From positions 251,001 through 315,000 of the forward strand of contig CAUYUJ010014333.1 of assembly GCA_963575745.1 (NCBI GenBank): a DNA stretch of 64,000 bases. Reading direction: 5' to 3'. The position numbers were made by a program, and so were the translations under genes. The stretch's first letter is position 1. The number at the start of each line of letters is the position of its first letter. Below are positions 1 to 9,665 of this stretch, piece by piece. Below the pieces are notes generated by a model that searched no databases, was not told the origin of the DNA, and saw only the letters and a list, made by a program, of their open reading frames with translations. This stretch comes from Prorocentrum cordatum. Lineage: Eukaryota; Sar; Dinophyceae; Prorocentrales; Prorocentraceae.

Positions 1-1325
1 AACATTATGCTACCGGAATTCCCCACATAAGGCTGAGGCGGGGCCTCCGCTGGACGGGTGGACGGGGCACGAAACCTAGGAGGCAGCACAGTATCTGAAC
101 ACCCTCGCCGCTCAGGGGAGGCATCTTTGGAGACACGGGAGGGCACGAAACCTGTGAAATGCAAGGAAAACTGCGCTTGGCAGCGTGCTCTTCTGCAGCG
201 CAGAGAAGCTTTTGGGGCGAACAAGAGCAGGAAAGCCGATACAATGGGACGGAAGGAGAAGAGGAAGGAGAAGAGGAAAGGCAGACAATAGCGAGGATGA
301 CGATGGTAATTGCGGGTGCGTGGGGTGACGTGGACGGCCTTCGGCGCTCCTCTTCCTCCTCCTCCTCCTCCTCCTCCTCCTTTTCCGTCCTCCTCCTCCT
401 CCTCCTCCTCCTCCTGCATCTCCTCCTCCTCCTCCTCCTCTCATGGCCATCGCACGAAACCTGATAAATCACATGGTGTTCGAATACTGTCCTCGCTCAG
501 GCAGGGCCTCTCTGGAGGGGCGGGAGGGGCGGTGGGAGGAGCACGGATAAATCATATGGTATGCGGATGCTGTCCTCGCTCAGGCGGGGCCTCCCTGGAC
601 AGGTGGGACGTAACCGGATCAATCACATGGTATCCGAATACTGTCCTCGCTCAGGCGGGGCCTCCCTGGAGGGGTGGGAAGGGCTGTGGGAGAGGCACGA
701 AACCTGATAAATAACATGGTATGCGAATGCCCTCCTCGCTCAGGCGGGGCTTTCGTGGTGAGGTGGGAGGGGCACGTTTCCTGATAAATCACATGGTATC
801 CGAATACTGTCCTCGCTCAGGCGGGGCCTCCCTGGACGGGTGGGAGGGGCACGTAACCTAAGAATTCGCATGGTATCCGAATACTGTCCTCGCTCAGGCG
901 GGGCCTCCCTGGACGGTTGGGAGGGGCCCGTAACCTGATCAATCATATGGTATCCGAATGCTGTCCTCGCTCAGGCGGGGCCTCCCTGGACGGTTGGGAG
1001 GGGCACGTAACCTGATCAATCACATGGTATCCGAATACTGTCCTCGCTCAGGCGGGGCCTCCCTGGGCGGGTGGGAGGGGCACGTATCCTGATCAATCAC
1101 ATGGTATCCGAATACTGTCCTCGCTCAGGCGGGGCCTCCCTGGACGGGTGGGAGGGGCACGTAACCTGATCAATCACATGGTATCCGAATGTTGTCCTCG
1201 CTCAGGCGGGGGCTCCCTGGAGGGGTGGGAAGGGCGGTGGGAGGGGCACGAAACTTGAAAAATCATGCGGTATTCGAATACACTCCTCGCTCAGGCGGGG
1301 TCTACCTGGAGGGTGGGAGGGGTAC
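1..1325. repeat. 77-bp tandem repeat array, interrupted
   Basis: Tandem units carry the core CACATGGTATCCGAATACTG followed by a GC-rich half with CTCAGGCGGGGCCTCCCTGG. Adjacent starts at 1021 and 1098 give a 77-bp period. Regular copies run from about 455 to 1325. Two diverged half-copies lie at about 25-160, so the array probably continues past the left edge. A unique segment with a TCC microsatellite (about 160-455) interrupts it. The open frames here are low-complexity and are not taken as genes. Confidence 0.9.
348..447. repeat. TCC microsatellite
   Basis: Imperfect (TCC)n runs lie inside the 77-bp array. They create Ser-, Pro- or Glu/Arg-rich open frames on both strands that are compositional artefacts. 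Confidence 0.85.
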
Positions 1326-2160
1326 AACATCATACGAAATCAGATGATATGGTTTTGCATGATATCTTATGGTATCGTGTGGCATAGTATGGTATCGTTT
1401 TGCGATGGCATGTGGAACAGGAAGCGGGAGAAGGAGAAGTAGAAGGAGAAGGTGTTCTTGGAAAACAAGAACCACACTCAGGATGTGGGGAAGTAGTGTT
1501 TGCCAGTCTGTCAAAGGAGACCATGCTGATCACACTTGGGCGCATGTCGAAAGCACACAACTTGCACTTCAAGGCTTGCACCATATAGCGTGCACACTCA
1601 AAGGCAGGATATCACAGTTTGGGGTCCATGCTGGCGAACATGATTTTCTCGACCGCGAAGATATTCTGGCATACTCGTTCCCAGCCAGCTCGTATACCGA
1701 CTAAGGCAACCTCCACCCCGCGCAAAGCGCACGTCCCCCGTCTCGGAGGTCGCCGCGCGGGGGCTCTGCGCAACAGGGCTGTACGAGCTCGCAGGGCTGT
1801 ACGAGGCGCCAGTCCAGCACACACCAACAACTCAACTGTAAAGGATGGTGCTCATCAGCATCTGGCAAAGGCAGATGGGCTGCCCTCTGTGGGCTTCGCC
1901 GCAGCTAGCCCGCCTTCGCGGCGCGGCCGCGCAGCCCGTGCAGCGCGCCATGGGGCCCTGCCGCGCATGTGGCGGCGGGGCGGGCCCTGCAGAGCCACGC
2001 GCGGATCTGTGCGGCGCACCCCCTTGACGTGATATATAGCGGGGGCGCGCGCACCGCGGTGGCTCCCGCGCCAGGGCCCCACCTGCCCACCGGCCTGCGC
2101 CGCACCCGACCTGCCGTCGGCCTGCCCCGCTCGGCCTACCCCGCCTGTGCCTGGCCAGCG
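1326..2160. other. No gene recognised; 3' flank of the G8 gene
   Basis: Unique, GC-rich sequence follows a short stretch of GGTATCGT-like repeats at 1340-1400. On the minus strand this is the downstream flank of the G8-domain gene. It holds no AATAAA (not used by dinoflagellates) and no clear oligo(A) remnant. The open frames on both strands show no recognisable motif. Confidence 0.6.
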
Positions 2161-5100
2161 CTACCGCGGAGGCGCGCACGCACACTGGCCGGCGCAGGCC
2201 TCGTTGACGATCTCGTACGACAGCTGCACCGGCTGCCCGTTGCTCAGGATCCAGTCGACACGGTTCCGGCACGAGTCGGAACCACCGTACATCATGTTCC
2301 CGCTGTACTCGCACTGCGCGTCGCACTCGCCTGTGGGGCTCGGCGACGGCGCCTGGCATGAGCACTGCCCGGTGCACTCCTCGTTGACCTGGCTCGTGGC
2401 CGCCGCCGCACTCTTGCCGCCGTGCTCGACCAGCCAGCTGATGCGACCGCGGCACGAATGCGAGCCACCATTGTAGTTGCAAGGCGCGTCGCAGCCTCCA
2501 CCCGACGTAGGTGGCACCATGGGCACCAGCGTAGTGCCCGAAGTCGGTGCTGGCGTAGATGCGGCCGGAAGTGCGCACGCACACTGGCCGGCGCAAGCCT
2601 CGTTGACGATCTCGTACGACAGCTGCACCGGCTGCCCGTTGCTCAGGATCCAGTCGACACGGTTCCGGCACGAGTCGGAACCACCGTACATCATGTTACC
2701 GCTGTACTCGCACTGCGCGTCGCACTCGCCTGTGGGGCTCGGCGAAGTCGGAGCTGGCGTAGATGTCGCGGAAGGTGCTGCTGTGGGCGCTGGCGTGATG
2801 CCCGAAGTCGGTGCTGGCGTAGATGCGGCGGAGGGCTCTGGCGCCTGGCAAGAGCACTGCCCGCTGCACTCCTCGTTGACCTGGCTCGTGGCCGCCGCCG
2901 CACTCTTGCCACCGTGCTCGACCAGCCAGCTGATGCGACCGCGGCACGAATGCGAGCCACCATTGTAGTTGCAAGGCGCGTCGCACCCCCCTTCTGGCAA
3001 TGTGGGCTCCACAGCGCCGTGCTGCACCGGAACGTACTGGCGCCGGCGTCGTCGGTGGGCCCGCTCCAGAGTGGTAGCCTCAGCCTGCCCAGCCAACCAA
3101 CGGAATTTCTGCCCGCAGTCTCCCAAGGCTGCCCCCGTCTCGGGCCCTGTCTGGCCGCTGGCAAAGAAGCGCCGGTCTGAGTCCGCGGCGGCTATGCAGG
3201 AGACTTGGCCGCGGTCGGTGACCAGGGTGAGGGTCACGGCCTCGGCGGCGTTGCCCAAGCTCTGCGACGCATGGGGGTCTGAGAACTCGACGATGATGTC
3301 GCCAGGCTGGCCAGCGTCTGGCAGCCACCTAAGACCTTCCACAGTGTAGCTGGCCCCAGCAACCACAGGGGCCGCATAGCTGCCCTGATTGTTCCACGTG
3401 CGGCTGGGGTCGTGGAAGGGGGGGTTCCACCAGAGGCTGCCAACGTTCATGCCGAATGTAGGCTCAGAGTCGTCACGACTGACACCTTCATAGCCAGGAC
3501 CGCGAATGGTGATGCGCCCGAAATTGGGACCGAATATGTTCAAGCGGCGAACCGGAGTGGTCTTCGCGCAGCCAAAACCTCCACCCCACTTGCCGAGGGG
3601 GCCCTGGCATCCAGGCACGAGCGCGAAGCCGTTCAGGTGCGGGCTGACAATCGCTCCGTAGCCATCCAAAGACTCGTCGGCCGCCACCCACAGGATCCGG
3701 ACCGGATCGCCGCCGCTGCTGCCGAAGTTGATCACCTGCGCGCCACTGTCCCTGACCCAGCCGTACATGTGCGTCGTGGAGTCCAGGCCCACCAGGTGGT
3801 TCTGCACGTTGCAGGTCATGCCCTGGAGGGGGCCGCCCAGGTCGGGGCTGCCGAAGCAGTGCTGGGGGGAGTGGAGCTGCGCCCGTCCAGCCAGGGTCAC
3901 GCCCTCCATGGTGAAGGTGAACGCCCCCCCGGGAAGCCGAGCGGTGGTGTCCGCGAAGACGGAGTCGCGGATGTGAACGGCGTTCGGGTCGGCGAAGTTC
4001 TTCGACCGCTTCCAGTACATGCCCGTGTTGCAATCGACCGCTCTGAAGCGCAGGTACATGATGTCGCCGGCCGTGTACTGGCCAACGAAATCGTTGTGGT
4101 AGTCCAGGCAGTCCTCCACCACGGACGCTGGGACCACCCCGTTGTCCCTGCCATCGGGCGTGAGTTCCTGCCAGCACCTCTGCATGTCGATGACGTAGCC
4201 GTTCTCGTCACGGGGGCCCACGTTCCGCGGGAACTGGTTGTCTGGGTAGATGCCGAAGTAGGAGTTGTCGTGATTGACGTTCCCGCGCATGATCCCGTAT
4301 GGAAGGTGCCTCGGGCAGACCTTCCCATGTGCTTCCCCCTCGCCAAGGTGGTGGAGGCCGCCCGGTGTGAAGAGACCGTGCTGATGACCGACAATGTGGT
4401 TGCCGATAACGTCGTTAGTCACACCAACCATGTAGATGCCCACGCCCTCACCTGCGTTCGCGCCCTTTACGATGCAGTAAGGACCGCTGGGGCCCCCGCT
4501 GCGCTTTGAATCGTCCCAGTAAGGGCATATGATTGTGTTGTGGCTGATCGTGTTGTTCATCTCGTTCCCGTCCTCCGTGTAGATCCCGACCCCTCTGTTC
4601 ATCCAGAGGACGTTGGAGTCGACAGTGGTCCGGTGGGTCCCATGAATGGTGATGCCCGACTGGAAGGACTCGACAATGGCGTTGCCCTGGAAGATGCACT
4701 CTGGGCACTGCCCCAGCAAGTGGAAGTGCAGACAGTAGCGGCCCTTGATGCCGTTCTGGCCGCAGTACTCCACCCTCGCGTGACGCACCACGCCCACACT
4801 GCCTGGCCCCATCATCACGTGCAGTCCTTGGCGCGTGGCGAGGAAGTCCTGGTGGTCCCCGGTGATGAGCACGGAGCGCTCCATGTTCACCACCTCGGCG
4901 GCGAGCTCGAACTGCTGCCCCTCGACGTCCTTCATGCCGCCCATCCGCGCGGCCTGGAGCGGTGGCGACACGCGGAGCCCAGAGGGCAGCAGCTCCACGA
5001 TGGTGTGCTCGCTGGAGTCGCTCTGGCGGGCCCGCGTGGTGGCCACGCCGACGCGGTCCCCGACGCGCCAGCCCATGTCTCCCGGGTCGTGCTTCAGGGC

Positions 5101-5706
5101 CAGCTGCGAGGAGCCCTGGGCGGCACCGCTGGAGAGCAGGGACATCGTGCGCGCCAGGGGGCGGCCGTGTATCTCGATGCGGGAGCTGCCCCTGCTGCCG
5201 ACGAAGCGGCTGCCCATGGGTCCGGAGAGCGACCCGCACTGCTTGATGTAGATGGTGGCCCTCAGCTCCATCGGCGCGTCCGCGGTGCCTATCTCGAGCA
5301 GGCCTCCGTCCTCCACCATGACGTGGCAGGCGCGCAGTTCCAGCCCGTCCTTCGCCGTATCCCACCTCAGCTCCCCTCGAATGGTGAGCGACTCGACGTC
5401 GATGCTGGCGTCCAGCACCCACGCGGCGCCGGCGGGCACCTCGCACCGCGACCCGGAGGCGCACGCCGCCGATGCCCGGAGGCTGCGATGCGCGAGCTGC
5501 GCCCCGAGCTGGACCAGCTGCACGCCGGGCGGGCTGCCAGGCACGCGGTTGGCCCACGTCCGCCCCGCGCCGGCGCTGTGGTTCGCCAGCCTGGCTCCGA
5601 GGCTGCACAGGCGGTCGGCGCCTGGGCCCCCGGCGTGGGGGCCTGCGGCGCCGAGGGCTCCCACGGCGGAGGCGGCGGCAGCGAGGGCCGCCGCGAGGGC
5701 AAGCAT
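2161..5706 (-). CDS. Secreted G8-domain / right-handed beta-helix protein with cysteine modules
   Basis: A single uninterrupted 1181-codon frame. Residues 1-20 are an Ala/Leu-rich signal peptide, so the product is likely secreted or on the cell surface. Residues ~85-190 read as a G8 domain: alternating strands with conserved glycines, including DVESLTIRGELRW and EDGGLLEIGT. Residues ~295-600 look like right-handed parallel beta-helix repeats and contain GRYCLHFHL (323-331), matching the RYPIHFH-type signature of CEMIP/TMEM2/fibrocystin-L proteins. A run of five Arg (885-889) precedes four cysteine modules (908-953, 995-1044, 1072-1118, 1128-1177) joined by Thr/Pro/Ser linkers. Family relatives bind or act on extracellular glycans; no activity can be claimed here. 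The ATG at 5706 is the first in frame; an in-frame stop lies at 5854-5856. The lack of introns and the spliced-leader remnant just upstream suggest a retrogene. The full-length frame argues that it is still functional. Confidence 0.88.
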   Translation of the reverse strand: MLALAAALAAAASAVGALGAAGPHAGGPGADRLCSLGARLANHSAGAGRTWANRVPGSPPGVQLVQLGAQLAHRSLRASAACASGSRCEVPAGAAWVLDASIDVESLTIRGELRWDTAKDGLELRACHVMVEDGGLLEIGTADAPMELRATIYIKQCGSLSGPMGSRFVGSRGSSRIEIHGRPLARTMSLLSSGAAQGSSQLALKHDPGDMGWRVGDRVGVATTRARQSDSSEHTIVELLPSGLRVSPPLQAARMGGMKDVEGQQFELAAEVVNMERSVLITGDHQDFLATRQGLHVMMGPGSVGVVRHARVEYCGQNGIKGRYCLHFHLLGQCPECIFQGNAIVESFQSGITIHGTHRTTVDSNVLWMNRGVGIYTEDGNEMNNTISHNTIICPYWDDSKRSGGPSGPYCIVKGANAGEGVGIYMVGVTNDVIGNHIVGHQHGLFTPGGLHHLGEGEAHGKVCPRHLPYGIMRGNVNHDNSYFGIYPDNQFPRNVGPRDENGYVIDMQRCWQELTPDGRDNGVVPASVVEDCLDYHNDFVGQYTAGDIMYLRFRAVDCNTGMYWKRSKNFADPNAVHIRDSVFADTTARLPGGAFTFTMEGVTLAGRAQLHSPQHCFGSPDLGGPLQGMTCNVQNHLVGLDSTTHMYGWVRDSGAQVINFGSSGGDPVRILWVAADESLDGYGAIVSPHLNGFALVPGCQGPLGKWGGGFGCAKTTPVRRLNIFGPNFGRITIRGPGYEGVSRDDSEPTFGMNVGSLWWNPPFHDPSRTWNNQGSYAAPVVAGASYTVEGLRWLPDAGQPGDIIVEFSDPHASQSLGNAAEAVTLTLVTDRGQVSCIAAADSDRRFFASGQTGPETGAALGDCGQKFRWLAGQAEATTLERAHRRRRRQYVPVQHGAVEPTLPEGGCDAPCNYNGGSHSCRGRISWLVEHGGKSAAAATSQVNEECSGQCSCQAPEPSAASTPAPTSGITPAPTAAPSATSTPAPTSPSPTGECDAQCEYSGNMMYGGSDSCRNRVDWILSNGQPVQLSYEIVNEACAGQCACALPAASTPAPTSGTTLVPMVPPTSGGGCDAPCNYNGGSHSCRGRISWLVEHGGKSAAAATSQVNEECTGQCSCQAPSPSPTGECDAQCEYSGNMMYGGSDSCRNRVDWILSNGQPVQLSYEIVNEACAGQCACAPPR
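2164..2990 (-). repeat. Duplicated cysteine-module DNA (A-B, A-B)
   Basis: The 3' coding end holds two near-identical copies of a two-module block. The B modules lie at about 2173-2325 and 2572-2725 and the A modules at about 2350-2495 and 2845-2990. Type A spacing is C-x3-C-x8-C-x25-C-x3-C-x-C. Type B has a longer first loop (C-x3-C-x13-C-x24-C-x3-C-x-C). The copies differ at only a few bases, so the duplication is recent or homogenised. The linkers between modules differ in length. Confidence 0.88.
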
Positions 5707-5802
5707 GGGCCCTCGCTGGGGTTGGGGTCGGACCGCGCGCTCTTGGCACGGGGCGGGCGCGGCGCCCCTGGGGCAGATCCCGGCTCTCTGGACCAGACAC
5801 GG

Positions 5803-5821
5803 CTTGAGCCAAAGGCTACGG
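5803..5821 (-). other. Relict dinoflagellate spliced leader (DinoSL)
   Basis: The minus strand reads CCGTAGCCTTTGGCTCAAG, the conserved dinoflagellate spliced-leader core minus two bases (AT) in its middle. It lies on the sense strand of the G8 gene, with 96 nt between its last base and the ATG, and follows a CCACCAG acceptor-like sequence. Genomic SL remnants upstream of coding sequence are the accepted mark of a mature trans-spliced mRNA that was reverse transcribed and reinserted. Confidence 0.85.
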
Positions 5822-5824
5822 AGG

Positions 5825-6067
5825 CTGGTGGGGATACGCGAAGCGTCAAGAATTCACGTACAAGACGAAGCCAGGGCGAGGATAAAACGGGGTGAGAACA
5901 GATCGAGGATCTCTGAGATCCGGCGGATCTGGAGGATGTCTCGGGCGCAGCGGTCTCTTCAGAGCGTTCTGGAACGTTCCGAGAGTTTTCTGGAACGGTC
6001 TTGCACGGATTATCCACCCCCTAGCACCGTCCGAGCGTACCCTGGCCCCGCCCTAGCCCCGTCCTAG
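5825..6067 (-). repeat. Dispersed element, copy 1 (partner at 37.5 kb)
   Basis: About 240 bp aligns with 37530-37690: shared blocks include ACGAAGCCAGG, GAGGATAA, CTCTGAGATCCGGCGG and AGCGTTCTGGAACG. Read on the minus strand it ends in CGCGTATCCCCACCAG immediately before the relict spliced leader. It could carry the acceptor used by the G8 gene, or be an introner-like insertion. Confidence 0.75.
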
Positions 6068-6104
6068 CGTAAGCGGATGCTCATGGGGAGCGTGGTTCCC
6101 AGAC

Positions 6105-6235
6105 ACCCGACGTCATGGTTTTCTCATGACGTCGACCCCCAGAGGACTCGACTCATTTCCCCGGAACCAATTTTTCATCCTGAGTCGTTGTTTGACAGTT
6201 CCGAGGCCCAGTAGGGGCCCCCGGAGGACGAAATT
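6105..6235 (+). repeat. Dispersed 'GACGTCGTGATTTT' element, copy 1
   Basis: Begins with GACGTCATGGTTTTCTCATG, a short inverted repeat, followed by TCATCCTGAGTCGTT and GAGGCCCAGTAGGGGCCC. The same order of blocks recurs at 48485-48645 (plus) and 41040-41165 (minus), with a partial copy near 12225-12290. Confidence 0.7.
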
Positions 6236-6336
6236 ATCCCAGAGCGACCCTACCTAGGAGTTGGAGCCCCGAAGAAAGCAAGATTAGTAGTAACGGTAAA
6301 CGCCGACCTCCTCCTTCTCCTCATCGTCGCAATGTA

Positions 6337-6858
<522 letters not shown>

Positions 6859-6894
6859 GTACTGCTACTACTACTAGGACTAGTACAGGTTCGT

Positions 6895-7300
6895 ACCTAC
6901 ATATACATATAGACCGACATCCACATCTACACCTACAGCTACATCTACATGTACACATGCATCGGCATATACATCTACTTTTACAACTACACTCACATCT
7001 ACATCTACATCTACACATACATCTAGACCTACATGTACATCTACATATACATCTACACCTGCATCTAAATCTACATCTACACCTACATCTAAATATACAT
7101 ATACACTTTCGCATTGGTGTTGCTGTTGCTTTGCGTTGCCTTTGCTATTGCTTTTGCCTTCGTGTTTGCCTTTGCCTTTGCTTTTGCTGTTGCTGTTGCT
7201 GTTGTTTTTGCTTCGTTGATGTTTTTTCTGTTGCTTGGTGTTGCTGTTGTTTTGCCTTCGCACACACACACAGACACACGCATGATTTTGCATTCGCTTA
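6895..7300. repeat. ACATCT hexamer array grading into TTGCTTTTGC and CA repeats
   Basis: Imperfect (ACATCT)n and ACATCTAC repeats run from 6895 to 7107, then degenerate TTGCCTTTGC/TTGCTGTTGC units to about 7255, then a short CA run. No coding potential beyond low-complexity frames. Confidence 0.9.
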
Positions 7301-7439
7301 CCGGGTGTGCTTGAGAATGCTCCAGATCCGGCCTACACTTCACGACTTGGCATTGAGCAAGGTTGTGCAACACTTGCTACAACGAACGTTCCTACGAAAC
7401 TGGACAGCAGCAGCAACTCCAAGATCGGTGCAACAAGCT

Positions 7440-7836
7440 GTGCTATGATATGCTATGCTATGCTATGATATGCTGTGCTATGCTATGCAGAGCTATGCTA
7501 GGCTATGCTATGCTTGGTTATGCTATGATATGCTATGCGATGCTATGCTGTACTAATGCTGCGCTGCGCCACGCTGCGCTGCGCTAAGCTAAGCTACGGT
7601 AAGCTAAGCTATGCTAAGCTAAGCTAAGCTAAGCTAGGCTAGGCTAAGCGAAGCTAAGCTAAGCTAAGCTAAGCTAAGCTAAGCTAAGGAAAGCTATGCT
7701 AAGGCTAGGCTAAGCTAAGCTTAGGCTAGGCTAATCTAAGCTAAGCTAAGCTAGGTTAGGCAAAGCTAAGCTAAGCTAAGCTAAGCTAAGATGAGATAAG
7801 CTAAGCTAAGCTAAGCTAAGCTAAGCTAAGCTGGGT
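7440..7836. repeat. Pentanucleotide arrays (CTATG)n then (GCTAA)n
   Basis: From 7440 to 7560 the unit is CTATG with variants. From about 7575 to 7836 it is GCTAA with variants (GCTAG, GCTAT). The change of unit inside one array suggests one pentamer evolved from the other. These are not telomeric units. Confidence 0.95.
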
Positions 7837-8254
7837 GAACCCAGGGGGCGCAACTGGGGGAACCGCGGGGCGGGGACTGGGGGAACAGCCCGGGGCGAGT
7901 TCCACTGCCCGGCCCCTTTAAGAAAGAGAGCAAGAACCCTCTAGGCAGAGCCTAGGTAGGGAAATAATGAAAAGCCTCCCGTCGTGATTTCTTCACGACG
8001 CGAGGGGGTCTGCTGCGTTTTCGAAGCGTCAAGAACTCACGTACCCTATTCTCTTGGCGCCTCCCGGCGCCAGAGGCGCCAGGCGCCTGAGGCGACCGTG
8101 CTGTGTGTCCGGCTGTGGGCCCCCTGTGGCCTGTCGGCCTGGGGCGGCCTTGGGCGGCCTCGGGCGGTCTTGAGCGGTCTCTGGGAGTTTTCGGTGGCCT
8201 CAGGCGAGGAGGCTGGATGGCTGCGACCGACCAGGGGCCCAGGATCCAGCACGC
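7837..8254. other. No gene recognised
   Basis: GC-rich unique sequence. Positions 7965-8015 contain GCCTCCCGTCGTGATTTCTT and CACGACGCGAGGGGGTCTG, which recur at 48620-48660. Positions 8020-8045 contain GAAGCGTCAAGAACTCACGT, shared with 5840-5860. These are element fragments. Confidence 0.5.
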
Positions 8255-8580
8255 AACCGTCGGGGATCGTCCAACGACGTCTGGGGGGAAGACCCAGTCA
8301 TCCAGCGGTTCGTGCCAGAAACGGCACGACAGATCTTGTCGCCATGTTGAGCCAAGTCTCGACCCTTTCCTCCCCCGGGCCCGTTCTTCATATGCCGGCG
8401 AGTTTCTGACCCGGGTCAATCCAGACCCGGGTCAGTAAGGCCTTGCAGGATCCTGCAAGATCCTGCAGGACCCTGCAGGATCCTGCACCCAAGCCCGGGT
8501 CAACGCAACCCTGGCTCTGCAGGACCCTGCAAAATCCTGCAAGATGCGGCGCTCTGACTGACCCCCGCTTGCATTAGGTC
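8255..8580. repeat. GGGTCAGT terminal-inverted-repeat element, copy 1
   Basis: The core (about 8408-8580) starts with GACCCGGGTCAATCCAGAC and GGGTCAGT and ends with CTCTGACTGACCCCCGCTTG, forming terminal inverted repeats. The interior is rich in TGCAGGATCCTGC palindromes. Copies occur at 16715-16884 and 40478-40632. The preceding 150 bp (TGCCAGAAACGGCACGACAG and onwards) is also shared with the 16.6-kb copy. No transposase is present, so it is MITE-like. Confidence 0.78.
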
Positions 8581-8962
8581 CCGAACGCAGCGTATCGACG
8601 AGGGCGCCCGGCGGCGGGGCCGAAACCGGCTGCACGCAGCAGATCTCGTACCCCCCCCCCCTCTTCCACCGAACCCAGAAGCTCGAGCCTCGATCCTCGA
8701 AGCCCGAAGCTCGATCCTCACCTCCTCGGACTTCCACGCTCGATCTGCGCTCCCTCGAGCCGCATCCCCGAAGCTCGAAGCTCCACCCGAACCCGAACAG
8801 AACAGAACCCGAGCCGCATCCTCTGGCAGCCCCTGGCGACCCGTCTTCCTGCAGCAGGCCCGCGGCGGCAACGCCCAGAGAGACCACGCCACGTCACCAG
8901 CGCTGCCCCGGAAGCGGCCAGCGCCGCCAGCGCAGCGCCCCCGCCGAGTCGCGCGCGCCAGG

Positions 8963-9026
8963 TTACGCCGCCGGCACCCAGGCGAACACGCGCGCTGGCG
9001 CCTCACCCGGTGGTTCAGAGATGGGG
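8963..9026 (-). CDS. Candidate terminal exon, unknown gene
   Basis: On the minus strand the sequence just downstream of the introner-like element at 9034-9187 reads as a short open exon ending in TAA at 8963-8965, with strongly GC3-biased codons (reading DPISEPPGEAPARVFAWVPA near its end). The exon would begin after a CAG acceptor contributed by the element. Upstream exons are not identified and no domain is recognisable. It could be chance. Confidence 0.3.
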
Positions 9027-9193
9027 TCCTGAACAGGGCTCGAGCCTCGAGCTAAACAATTTGTTCGAATTCTATTTGTTGCCGTTTCCTTCGGTATGTC
9101 TTCGTTCTGCCTTGGCTGCGAATCAAAATGAAAACGACACGGACCACGACACCGCTCAAACACCGTTTAGCTCGAGGTCGAGCCCTGTCCTGA
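9027..9193 (-). mobile_element. Introner-like element with TIRs and 6-bp target duplication
   Basis: A 154-bp body (9034-9187) has inverted ends: CAGGGCTCGA..CCTCGAGCTAAAC at one end and its complement at the other. It is bounded by the direct repeat TCCTGA at 9027-9032 and 9188-9193. Read on the minus strand, it starts CAG|GACAGGGCTCG and ends CCCTGTTCAG|G, which can splice as a GA-AG intron. The 158-bp intron at 39677-39834 has the same end motif, size and splice logic, so the two belong to one family. Confidence 0.75.
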
Positions 9194-9340
9194 GGGCTGG
9201 TCCTAAGGACGAAGTGCCGAAAACACCCAAACCATGGAAATCTGCCTTTGGACCCCTTCCTATCCTCAGTACCCCACCCTCAGAGCCCCATCTTCGAGCC
9301 ACCGACTCACTTCGGGGGGCCAAGCGCGTCATCAGTCATC
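9194..9340. other. No gene recognised
   Basis: Short unique flank between the introner-like element and a CGTC low-complexity array. On the minus strand a pyrimidine-bearing CTTCGTCCTTAG precedes the 13-base stretch leading to the introner and could be a splice acceptor of a tiny exon. Nothing else is supported. Confidence 0.4.
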
Positions 9341-9665
9341 GCCGCCGCCGCCGCCGTCCGCCCCCACCGTCCGTCGCCCGCCTTCGTGCGTCGCCCGTCG
9401 TCGTCCGTCGCTCGTCGACGCCCGTCGCCCGTCGACGCCGTTGTCCGAGGTCGTCCGTCGTCCGTCGACCTTCGTCGTCGGTCGTCGGTCGTCGGCATCC
9501 GCTGTCGCCGCCGCCGTCGCCAGTGGCGACGACGACGACGGCGACGATGAGGCGTCGTCGTCCTCCTCGTCCTCGCGGAGGACACAAAGGACGACGAGGA
9601 GAACGAGGAGCACGACAAGCAGGGTCGTCGTCCGTCGTCGTCGTCGCCGTTCGACAACCACCTCC
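9341..9665. repeat. CGTC/GTC low-complexity array
   Basis: Imperfect trinucleotide and CGTCCGTCG-type repeats. The frames on both strands are Arg/Ser/Asp-rich artefacts. Confidence 0.9.

Noticed and set aside
4448-5895. Long frames of 450-plus codons on both strands over the G8 gene
   Set aside because: Shadow frames of a GC3-rich gene: Arg/Pro/Ala-rich composition without any motif.
7575-7836. GCTAA array as telomeric repeat
   Set aside because: The unit is a pentamer unlike any known telomere unit and lies in the interior, next to other microsatellites.
8344-8357. TTGAGCCAAG-like block (also at 16688)
   Set aside because: Resembles the SL end on the minus strand but lacks the CTTGAGCC junction and the 5' part, and belongs to the GGGTCAGT element family.
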